Assembly (NCBI RefSeq): GCF_014170335.1
Contig: NZ_LZZS01000006.1
Coordinates: 1 to 64,000 of the forward strand
Source of the DNA: Achromobacter sp. UMC46
GTDB taxonomy: Bacteria; Pseudomonadota; Gammaproteobacteria; Burkholderiales; Burkholderiaceae_B
Direction of reading: 5' to 3'
Length of the DNA: 64,000 nt
How positions within the stretch are numbered: position 1 is the stretch's first letter; every line of letters starts with the position of its first letter. A program made the translations under genes and the position numbers. This document shows positions 8,644 through 16,017 of this stretch, piece after piece. The notes under the pieces were generated by a model. That model worked only from the letters and a program-made list of their open reading frames with translations. It did not search any database and was not told the DNA's origin.

Positions 8644-9855
8644 TCAACGCCAGGCGCTGCCCACCTGGATGTAGAACGCGTTCTGGTCCTTGCTGTGCGC
8701 CACGTCTATCCCGACCGACAACCCCATCTTCCTGGCGATCAGGTAGCGGAAGCCCGTGCCCACGCTGACGACCGTGGAGGCCTCATTGAACGAGTGCCAG
8801 CGGCCATAGGCCTTGCCCAGGCCCGTGAACCCAAGCAACGACCAGCGGGGCGTGACGTTCCAGCGCAGTTCCAGTTCGGTCGCCAATGCGGTCTTGTCCT
8901 GATAGCGGCCTCGGGACACGCCGCGCAGGTCGATAGAGGGCTGGGCGTAGAACGGCACCGCGCCGCTGGTCGTCTGGCCATCCGCGCGCACGCCCAGGTT
9001 CCATTTCGGATTCAGCGGGATCCAGGTGTAGCCGCGGGCGCGATAGGTCTCGAACGACTGCGAACTGCCCAGCCAGCCGCGCGCGAACTGCGCTTCCAGC
9101 TCCGCGTAGCTGCCCTTGGTGGGGTAGAACATGTTGTCGCGGTTGTCGTAGTCCACCACCAGGCCCAGCTTGCCGATGCGCCGCTGCTGGTCGGCCGTAT
9201 TGAGCTCGGAAGCGGCCTCGCCGGTAAAGCGCGTATCGGAATTGAAGTAGGTGTAGCGCGGCCCGATATACCAGCGCGAGTCGCCCACCCGGGCCAGCAG
9301 TTGCTGCACCAGGAACGTGCCCTTCAATTCATAGCTGCGGCCGCGGTTCAACAGGCCGTAGTAGTCCAGGTTCATTCGCCCCTGCGCAAGCGCGCCCAGG
9401 TAGCGGTATCGATCGCCGCCCCAGGTATGGAAGTGGAACAGGCCGCCAAAGCGGCTGCCGTTCTCGGTCAGCGCGCCGCCGACGCCCGTGACGTTGGGCG
9501 GCGCCAACGTGCCGCGTTCTTCCTGGGCTTTGCGCTCGGCATCGGCCAGCGATTCGGAGAAGTACAACAGCATCAGCCCGCCGCCGTAGCCCACCGCCGG
9601 CTCCGTGATGATGGCGGGCACCGGCATGACGCCTTTGCGATGCAGCAGGAAATCGCTGATGTCGAACGCGCCGTCTTCCGGGTCTTTGAACGATGAGGAA
9701 TCCGCGGCAACGGCATTGAACGCCAGCCCCAGGGCTGCGATAGCCGCCATTGCCGCCATGGCGGCGGACGCGCGCCGATGGCGTGGCGCCTTGAGGACCG
9801 CTGTCCGGGAAACTGCTGGCGAACGGTTTACCGGGACCTCGCATTGCACGAGCAT
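8644..9855 (-). CDS. BamA/TamA-type outer-membrane beta-barrel protein
   Basis: The product has 403 residues with a long signal sequence (hydrophobic Ala/Met stretch about 32-50, cleavage near VAA-DSS). The C-terminal half alternates as expected for a 16-strand Omp85-type barrel, including GYTWIPLNPKWNLG and SIDLRGVSRGRYQDK, similar to the conserved loop 6 region, and it ends in an aromatic-rich strand (VGSAWR). No POTRA repeats are present, so it belongs to the short surface-antigen branch and not to the BamA assembly machine itself. ATG 9855 was chosen for its GGAAGGA ribosome-binding site. It converges on the Rcs-like operon with 31 bp between. Confidence 0.85.
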   Translation of the reverse strand: MLVQCEVPVNRSPAVSRTAVLKAPRHRRASAAMAAMAAIAALGLAFNAVAADSSSFKDPEDGAFDISDFLLHRKGVMPVPAIITEPAVGYGGGLMLLYFSESLADAERKAQEERGTLAPPNVTGVGGALTENGSRFGGLFHFHTWGGDRYRYLGALAQGRMNLDYYGLLNRGRSYELKGTFLVQQLLARVGDSRWYIGPRYTYFNSDTRFTGEAASELNTADQQRRIGKLGLVVDYDNRDNMFYPTKGSYAELEAQFARGWLGSSQSFETYRARGYTWIPLNPKWNLGVRADGQTTSGAVPFYAQPSIDLRGVSRGRYQDKTALATELELRWNVTPRWSLLGFTGLGKAYGRWHSFNEASTVVSVGTGFRYLIARKMGLSVGIDVAHSKDQNAFYIQVGSAWR

Positions 9856-10063
9856 AGGCTGTTCCTTCCGACTCGATTCGACTTGCGTGAACAGGGTGAA
9901 GAGAACTTGCGACCTGCGAACTAGCAGACAAGACAGTATCGAAATGGAAGGCATTCGACAAGTCGCGGAAACGGGCCAAACAGGATTGGGTATCCTAGAG
10001 GCCGCCCCGGCGCGCGTGGAGCATTCCGGCCCCGCCCCGGCGCATCAAACCGAGAGTTCAGGC

Positions 10064-10759
10064 ATGACGCAAGACACAATTGAAACCGTGACCGACCTAG
10101 AGATTGACCGCAAGGCGATGGAGGCCTTGATCGAAGGCGCGGCGGGCCGTCCGCTGTCGTTCCAGGACTGCGATTTCCAGGATGCCGATTTTTCGCGCCT
10201 GGACTTGCGCGGCGCGCAGTTCACGGCCTGCGCCATTGCAGGCGCCTCGTTCCAGGGCGCCACGCTGGCCGACACGTCGTGGGTGCGTTGCCGCGGCGGA
10301 CAAGCCAATTTCGCGTCGGCCGATGCCAGCGATGCCGTGTTCCAGAATTGCGACCTGAACAACGCCAACTGGCGCCGGGCCCGGTTGGCGGCCGCCACGT
10401 TCCAAGGCTGCAAACTGACTGGTTCCGATTTCGACGGCGTCGCCTGCCTGGGCTGGACCGTGGAGGAATGCCTGCTGGTGGGCGCGCTGCTGCGCGGCGT
10501 GTCGTTCCGCAAGTCCAACATCATGCAGCTGGACTTCTCGGACGCCGACCTGGCGGGCAGCGATTTCCGCGACACCGTGTTCCATGGCGGCAGCCTGCGC
10601 AACGCGAATCTGAAGAACGTCCGCTTCGAGGGCGCCGACCTGCGTGAAGTGGACTTGAGCGGCATCGACCTGACGGTTGCCGCGCGCCTGGCTGGCGCCA
10701 CCATTTCCAAAGCGCAGGCCGCCGTGCTGCTGGCCGAGTTGCGCATCAGCGTGATCTGA
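10064..10759 (+). CDS. Pentapeptide-repeat protein
   Basis: This 231-residue protein has tandem A(D/N)LXX-type repeats from about residue 30 to 215, such as FQDADFSRLDLRGAQF and ADLAGSDFRDTVF. These build a right-handed quadrilateral beta-helix. There is no signal peptide or TM, so it is probably cytoplasmic. Family members include DNA-gyrase protectors and effector-associated proteins, but nothing nearby fixes the role. The start is the first ATG after an in-frame run of non-repeat sequence; the longer frame back to 9605 overlaps the divergent barrel gene and is rejected. Confidence 0.85.
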   Translation: MTQDTIETVTDLEIDRKAMEALIEGAAGRPLSFQDCDFQDADFSRLDLRGAQFTACAIAGASFQGATLADTSWVRCRGGQANFASADASDAVFQNCDLNNANWRRARLAAATFQGCKLTGSDFDGVACLGWTVEECLLVGALLRGVSFRKSNIMQLDFSDADLAGSDFRDTVFHGGSLRNANLKNVRFEGADLREVDLSGIDLTVAARLAGATISKAQAAVLLAELRISVI

Positions 10760-10806
10760 GGCGCCGGCCATGGGCTACCGCCTGACAGCAATCGCCCATA
10801 GCGCCC
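10760..10806. terminator. Possible bidirectional terminator
   Basis: ATGGGC (10770-10775) pairs with GCCCAT (10794-10799), extended outward by GGCGC/GCGCC with a bulge. It lies between the convergent pentapeptide and phospholipase genes. The 18-nt loop makes it only a moderate candidate. Confidence 0.3.
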
Positions 10807-10822
10807 CAGGTGCGGCCTTTGC

Positions 10823-13060
10823 CTACTCGCCCGACCCCATCGCCGGATCGCTCACCGTGTGCTTGCCGGTCTCGACGCGGCCCGCAAAGCGACGGTAGTA
10901 AGCGGGATCGCTTGCGCAGGTGACGGCAAAGTCATACCACTGCGCACTGCCCTCCAACGACCAGTGCAGCGACGCCGTCGCCTTGCCCGCCACCGTCTGG
11001 CGCCACGGCCCGTCCTGGCGATACGCCATGGCGGTCACCGTGAAGTCGGCGGCCTTGGCGCCGGCGTTCATCAGTTCGGCGTAGACGTCGCCATTGGCGA
11101 TGTCGTAACAGACCCGGATCTCGGGCGCGACCTCCGCATCGGCGATGCGGCTGGTGTCGCCCTTGAAGTGGCGGTGCAGGCCATTGGGGCCCAGTACCCA
11201 CAGGTCGTAGCGGCCCAGATTGTCCCGGAACGCGTTCCAGGCATCCGACAGCGACTTCTCCGCTTCCACGACATACCGGCGCGGGACGCGGGACAGGTTC
11301 AACCGGTCATAGACATGGAAGACCGCCGCCTGCTTGCCCGTGTTCGAAAACAGCAGTTCGACCATGCCTTCGGCGCTGCAACGCGCGCTGACATGCAGCT
11401 CGTAGGGCAGCGCCCGCGACGGGCGCGTGCCGCTGGCCTGGACGGGCAGCTGCATGTCGGTCGGCAAGGGCATGGCGGGCAGGGCCTCCTGCGCGCTGCG
11501 CAACTGGTCAGCGGCGCTACGGGTGCTGCGCCCGGCCAGGGTCGGCAGCGTTTCGGTATTCGGCGTCTGGAAGTTGAAGGCGCTGGTCAGGTCGCCACAG
11601 ACGGCGCGGCGGTACGGACTGATATTGGGTTCCTTGACCCCGAAGCGGGTCTCCAGGAAACGCAGCACCGAGGTATGGTCGAACACCTGCGAATTGACCC
11701 AGCCTCCGCGGCTCCAGGGTGAAATCACGAACAAAGGCACGCGCGGGCCGGGGCCATAGACCCGGCCGTCCGGCGCGGGCTGGCTGCGGCTGCCCGCTGG
11801 CGCGGCATGCGAGAAATACTCGAACGCCATGTCGATATCGCTCAGGGTCGACTTGCCCGCCTTGGGCAGGCCCGAATCGGGCGACGGCGCCGACGGGGAC
11901 GGCACGTGGTCGAAGTAGCCGTCGTTCTCGTCGAAGTTCACCAGCACCACCGTCTTGCTCCAGACCTCGGGCACGGCGGTCAGGGCGTCCAGCACTTCCT
12001 GCAGGAACCAGGCGCCTTGCACCGGACTGGACGGGCCGGGATGCTCGCAATAGATCGACGGCGCGTTCATCCAGCTGACCTGCGGCAGCTTGCCTTCGCG
12101 GATGTCGCGCTTGAAGGCGTCCAGATAGTTCTCGGGCGCGGTGCCCGGCAAGGTGTTGGCGATGCCCTTGTACAGCGGGTTGCGCGCATTGTCGGTCGCG
12201 GCATCGTAGGCATGGTAGGGCAGCGCCTGGCCGGTGTTGGCGTATGGCACGCCCGGCTCGCCGCCGCTGGACACCGGAAAGCCCGACGCGATGTTCGCGC
12301 GGCGGAAATTCTGGAACGCGCCCAGCATGTTGTCGCCCCATTCGTCCGGCATGTTCTGGTACGAGATCCAGCTGACACCGGCGGCTTCCAACCGTTCGGC
12401 GTAGGTCGTCCAGGTGTAGCCCCGGTTCTGGGTGGCGGCTTGCCCGTCGATCCAATCCCATTCGTTGTTGACGAACGACGCGCCGCCTGCCGAGGCGCCA
12501 TTGGTGCCCGTCAAGTGGAAGGACCGGTTGGCGTCGGTGCCGGTATGCATCGAACAGTGATAGGCGTCGCACAACGTAAAGGCGTTGGCCAGCGCGAACT
12601 GGAACGGGATTTCGCGCTCTTTGAAATAGCCCATCGAAATATCGGTCTTCTCGGCGGGCCACCGCGTCATGCGGCCGTGGTCCCAGGCGGCCTGGCTGTC
12701 CACCCAGGTATGGTGCGCGCCGTCCGCGCGCTGCGCGTTGTTGGCGCTGCCGTCCAGATGGTAGGGCGTCAGCACGGCGCCGTTGGCGCGTTCCTGCTGC
12801 CAGACTTTGCGCCCGTTGGCCAACGGGATCGTGAAGCGGTCGCCAAAGCCGCGCACGCCTTTGAGCGTGCCGAAGTAGTGGTCGAACGAGCGGTTCTCCT
12901 GCATCAGGATGATGACGTGTTCCACATCGGTGATGGTGCCGGTGGCATTGTTGGCCGGAATGGCCAGTGCGCGGCGGATGCTGGGCGGGAACGCGGCCAA
13001 CGCGGCCGCGGCAAAGCCCGCGCCCGTGGTGGTCTGCAGGAAGTTGCGGCGAGAGGTCAT
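10823..13060 (-). CDS. Phosphocholine-specific phospholipase C (Tat-exported)
   Basis: The 745-residue enzyme begins MTSRRNFLQ, a twin-arginine signal, followed by the conserved catalytic segment ILMQENRSFDHYFGTLKGVR at about 51-70, here given as QENRSFDHYFG. This identifies the PlcH/PlcN family, which hydrolyses phosphatidylcholine or sphingomyelin in the periplasm or outside the cell. Two C-terminal DUF756 domains (about 520-730), typical of the family, are present. ATG 13060 was chosen because it places the RR motif at the N-terminus. A 55-residue lipoprotein gene lies 59 bp upstream on the same strand. Length and domain order match the family, so the enzyme should be intact. Confidence 0.92.
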   Translation of the reverse strand: MTSRRNFLQTTTGAGFAAAALAAFPPSIRRALAIPANNATGTITDVEHVIILMQENRSFDHYFGTLKGVRGFGDRFTIPLANGRKVWQQERANGAVLTPYHLDGSANNAQRADGAHHTWVDSQAAWDHGRMTRWPAEKTDISMGYFKEREIPFQFALANAFTLCDAYHCSMHTGTDANRSFHLTGTNGASAGGASFVNNEWDWIDGQAATQNRGYTWTTYAERLEAAGVSWISYQNMPDEWGDNMLGAFQNFRRANIASGFPVSSGGEPGVPYANTGQALPYHAYDAATDNARNPLYKGIANTLPGTAPENYLDAFKRDIREGKLPQVSWMNAPSIYCEHPGPSSPVQGAWFLQEVLDALTAVPEVWSKTVVLVNFDENDGYFDHVPSPSAPSPDSGLPKAGKSTLSDIDMAFEYFSHAAPAGSRSQPAPDGRVYGPGPRVPLFVISPWSRGGWVNSQVFDHTSVLRFLETRFGVKEPNISPYRRAVCGDLTSAFNFQTPNTETLPTLAGRSTRSAADQLRSAQEALPAMPLPTDMQLPVQASGTRPSRALPYELHVSARCSAEGMVELLFSNTGKQAAVFHVYDRLNLSRVPRRYVVEAEKSLSDAWNAFRDNLGRYDLWVLGPNGLHRHFKGDTSRIADAEVAPEIRVCYDIANGDVYAELMNAGAKAADFTVTAMAYRQDGPWRQTVAGKATASLHWSLEGSAQWYDFAVTCASDPAYYRRFAGRVETGKHTVSDPAMGSGE

Positions 13061-13119
13061 GTTCGGGATTCGGAGTCGTTGGAGTCGGGACGAGACGGGT
13101 TGGGCCGGCGTGGCTCGGA

Positions 13120-13287
13120 TCAAGGCGCGCAACGCAGCAACGGTGCCGGCGGCTTGGGTTGCTCCGTGACGGGAGGCTCGGGATTGGCCGTCGAGGGGTC
13201 GCCGTTGTCATCGCCGCCACAGGCGGACAAGGCGACGACCGCGAGCAGCGTGGCCGCAAGCATTCTTGCTAGGCTTTTGGAGGGCAT
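13120..13287 (-). CDS. Small lipoprotein upstream of phospholipase C
   Basis: This 55-residue reading frame starts with a signal peptide (MPSKSLARMLAATLLAVVA) and ends the signal with LSAC, a clean lipobox. The mature part is only about 32 residues, rich in Gly, Asp and Pro. It is on the same strand as the phospholipase gene and ends 59 bp before its start, so the two are probably co-transcribed. I do not recognise a family. It may be a small envelope anchor or a chaperone for the enzyme, but that is only context. Confidence 0.65.
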   Translation of the reverse strand: MPSKSLARMLAATLLAVVALSACGGDDNGDPSTANPEPPVTEQPKPPAPLLRCAP

Positions 13288-13516
13288 GGGAAGTTCGGAG
13301 TGGATAAGGGGAGCAGGCCTTCATACCGCTGTCAGCCGGCATGCCCCCGGGAGTCTAGGAACGCGACGTGACATCCCCGTGAATAGGCGGGCACGCCCGG
13401 CACCGGTGATGTATCGGCGTATTTCCGCAGCGCATATAGCCAATCGGCTGGCGCCCCCATACACTCCCGATTTCCCAGTAAGCCGTCGAAGCCAGCCTTG
13501 TCTACCAGGAGCGAAC

Positions 13517-14929
13517 ATGCTCAGCACGGACAGCATTCAAGCGCGGAAGCAGCACGGAGTGAAGGCCCGGGCACGGGCCAAGCGATCGTCCCACGGCATC
13601 GCCGGCAATACCGACCGGGACCCGGTCAAGCTCTTGCGCATCAGCAGCGCCGACCGGGTGACGGCGCTGATCCCCTTGCGCTACGGGCGCATGGCGGCTT
13701 CCCCCTTCACTTTCTTTCGCGGCAGCGCCATTCTTCAAGCGCACGATCTGGCCGGCACGCCCGATACCGGCATCGACATCCCCGTCTGCGGCGACGCCCA
13801 TCTGCTGAACTTCGGCGGTTTCGCCACGCCTGAACGGCAGTTGGTGTTCGACCTGAACGACTTCGACGAAGTGGCTACCGGCCCATGGGAATGGGACCTC
13901 AAGCGGTTGACCGCCAGCTTCGCCATCGCCGGGCAGCACCTGGGCTTCAGCCGCGGCGACGTGGCCGACGCCGTGATGGCCGCGGCCACCGAGTACCGGC
14001 GGCGCATGGCCGAATATGCGCAGAACAGCGCGCTGGACATCTGGTACGAAGGGATCACGTTCGACCGCATGCTGGAAGATGCGCAGACCCCGCAAGGGCG
14101 CCGGCTGATCTCCAAGAGCATGGAGAAGGCCGCCGGCCGCACGCATGACAGCGTGCTGCGAAAAATGGCGTTCAAGCAGGACGGCCAGTGGCAGATCCGC
14201 GACGCGCCCCCTGCCCTGTTCCACCCCAATGGCCCCAACTCGTTGCTGGATGGCCCGAACGCCTGGCCCGACACGGCAACGTGGAAGAAGAAGATGGCCA
14301 AGTGCTATGGGCACTACCTGGACAGCCTGGCCCCCGACCGCCGTGAACTTCTCAAGCACTTCACCACCCAGGACGTGGTGTTCAAAGTCGTGGGCGTGGG
14401 CAGCGTCGGCACGCGCTGCCTCGTCATGCTGCTGACCGACAGTTGGGACAACCCGCTGTTCCTGCAGGTCAAGGAAGCCCGGCGCTCCGTCGTCGCCCGC
14501 TATTCGCGCGCCAAGTCCGAACCGCACGAGGGCTATCGCGTCGTCACCGGACAACGGCTGCTGCAGGCGGCCAGCGACATCTTCCTGGGTTGGGCCAGCG
14601 GCCCGCGCGGCCGGGACTATTACTTCCGGCAGTTGCGCGACATGAAGGTTTCGGCCGACGTCGAGAGCTTCGACGCGCGGCTGTTGGCCGGCTACGCGCG
14701 CATTTGCGGCTGGGCGCTGGCGCGCGCGCATGCGAAGGCCAGCGGCCGCGCCATTGAACTGGCGGCGTACATGGGCCGCGGCGACGCCTTTCCCGACGCG
14801 CTGGTCGAGTACGCCCGCGAATACGCCCGCCAGAACGAAAAGGACTACCGCGCCTTCACCGACGCCTGCCGCTCGGGCAAGTTGCCGTTGCGCACGGATG
14901 AGGACATGGCTGCGGATTTTCGGGTTTGA
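13517..14929 (+). CDS. DUF2252 family protein
   Basis: The 470-residue protein has the DUF2252 hallmarks: FRGSA near 70, CGDAHLLNFGGF near 92-103 and FDLNDFDEVATGPWEWDLKRL (split here as DLNDFDE and WEWDLKRL) near 113. These resemble the catalytic and metal-binding segments of the protein-kinase/aminoglycoside-phosphotransferase fold, so a phosphotransferase activity is suspected but not established for the family. ATG 13517 follows AGGAG by 6 nt; the same frame is open for another 1.7 kb upstream but overlaps the phospholipase antisense. It appears monocistronic and cytoplasmic. Confidence 0.88.
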   Translation: MLSTDSIQARKQHGVKARARAKRSSHGIAGNTDRDPVKLLRISSADRVTALIPLRYGRMAASPFTFFRGSAILQAHDLAGTPDTGIDIPVCGDAHLLNFGGFATPERQLVFDLNDFDEVATGPWEWDLKRLTASFAIAGQHLGFSRGDVADAVMAAATEYRRRMAEYAQNSALDIWYEGITFDRMLEDAQTPQGRRLISKSMEKAAGRTHDSVLRKMAFKQDGQWQIRDAPPALFHPNGPNSLLDGPNAWPDTATWKKKMAKCYGHYLDSLAPDRRELLKHFTTQDVVFKVVGVGSVGTRCLVMLLTDSWDNPLFLQVKEARRSVVARYSRAKSEPHEGYRVVTGQRLLQAASDIFLGWASGPRGRDYYFRQLRDMKVSADVESFDARLLAGYARICGWALARAHAKASGRAIELAAYMGRGDAFPDALVEYAREYARQNEKDYRAFTDACRSGKLPLRTDEDMAADFRV

Positions 14930-14971
14930 TCCCGAACTTCCTGACGGGCTTGATTCCGGGTTCGGTCCGGA

Positions 14972-15940
14972 TCAGCGGCGGCGCAGGAAGCGTTGCTCGA
15001 CGACCACGCTGCCCCATTGGCGGCCTTCTGATTCTTCGGTCAGGACAAACCCCGCCGCCTCGTACAGGTGGCGGGCCGCGTCCAGCCCTTTGAAGGTCCA
15101 CAGGTAAGTCTCGTCATAATGCGCGTCGGCGAACGCCAGCGCCCGGAGAAGCAGCGCCCGGCCCACGCCCATGCCGCGCAGCGACTCGTCGACGATGAAC
15201 CAGCGCAGGTGCGCCTGGCGGCTGGCCAGGTCGCCGTCGATCACAATGGACGCCAGCACCCTGCCCCCGTCCACATACAGCCACAGGCCTTTGCCTTGCG
15301 CGGGCAGGCCCTCGGCGAAGGCGCCCAGTTCGCTGGCCACCTTGCGTTCGAAGTACACGCCGAAACCCGAGGCCTGCGCGTAGTAGCGCGCATGCAGGCT
15401 GGCCACGTCGCCGATGCAGCCCGGCACATAGCCTTCGAGGATCTGGTCGGCGATACCCGTAGGCGCGCCCGGCGCCACGTTGGGATTTTCGCGCGACAGC
15501 GCAGCGGCGTACAGGGACAGGAAGCGGACCAGCGATTGCTGGTCGTCCGGCGCCAGCTGGCGCAATGCGCGCGACACCTGATCGGTGGCGAACTGGTCGA
15601 TGCGTGCGCGCAAGGCGCGTCCCGCGTCGGTCAGCGCCAGGCGGGAAGCGCGCGCGTCATCGGCGTCGGTTTCACGCGTGACCAGGCCCGCGGATTCCAG
15701 TTTGGCCAACTGGCGGCTGGTGTTGGACTTGTCCAGCCTGAGGATGCCCGCCAGATCGCGGGCCTGGATCCCCGGCTGCAAGCCGATCTCGATGATGGCA
15801 TGCACGGCCGACGGCGCAAGATCGCTGCCCGCCAAGGACGTGCGCATGAAGCCCAGTTCGCGCACCAGCTTGCGGGAAAACTCCCGCAGGTCCCGAATGG
15901 TGTCTTCGCGGGACTGGGAGGGAAAATCGATGAGATCCAT
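14972..15940 (-). CDS. MarR-family regulator fused to GNAT acetyltransferase
   Basis: The protein has 322 residues: a MarR winged-helix domain (about 1-150, with ILRLDKSNTSRQLAKLE as recognition helix region and the DADDAR wing) followed by a GNAT domain (about 165-320) with the acetyl-CoA loop RGMGVGRALLL. Such HTH-GNAT fusions are a known architecture whose acetyl acceptor is usually unknown. ATG 15940 has GAGG 6 nt upstream; the longer frame to 15994 would run through the two palindromes that look like its own operators. Autoregulation is therefore likely. Confidence 0.9.
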   Translation of the reverse strand: MDLIDFPSQSREDTIRDLREFSRKLVRELGFMRTSLAGSDLAPSAVHAIIEIGLQPGIQARDLAGILRLDKSNTSRQLAKLESAGLVTRETDADDARASRLALTDAGRALRARIDQFATDQVSRALRQLAPDDQQSLVRFLSLYAAALSRENPNVAPGAPTGIADQILEGYVPGCIGDVASLHARYYAQASGFGVYFERKVASELGAFAEGLPAQGKGLWLYVDGGRVLASIVIDGDLASRQAHLRWFIVDESLRGMGVGRALLLRALAFADAHYDETYLWTFKGLDAARHLYEAAGFVLTEESEGRQWGSVVVEQRFLRRR

Positions 15941-15954
15941 GGCGGCCTCGGCAA

Positions 15955-15990
15955 GTTGCGGTTCGCAACCAATATACTTGCGAGTCGCAA
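15955..15990. promoter_or_regulatory. Two tandem palindromic operators for the MarR-GNAT gene
   Basis: GTTGCG-GTT-CGCAAC (15955-15969) and TTGCG-AGT-CGCAA (15978-15990) share the core TTGCGNNNCGCAA. Their centres (15962 and 15984) are 22 bp apart, two helical turns, so two dimers would bind the same face. They lie 15-50 bp upstream of the ATG, where a repressor would block the promoter. Confidence 0.7.
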
Positions 15991-16017
15991 CCAAATCAAG
16001 CTTTTCCCCGCCGCCCC

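Noticed and set aside
11807-13516. Long open extension upstream of the DUF2252 gene on the + strand
   Set aside because: It lies antisense to the phospholipase C gene, has no homologous domain, and the well-spaced AGGAG-ATG at 13517 begins the conserved DUF2252 core.
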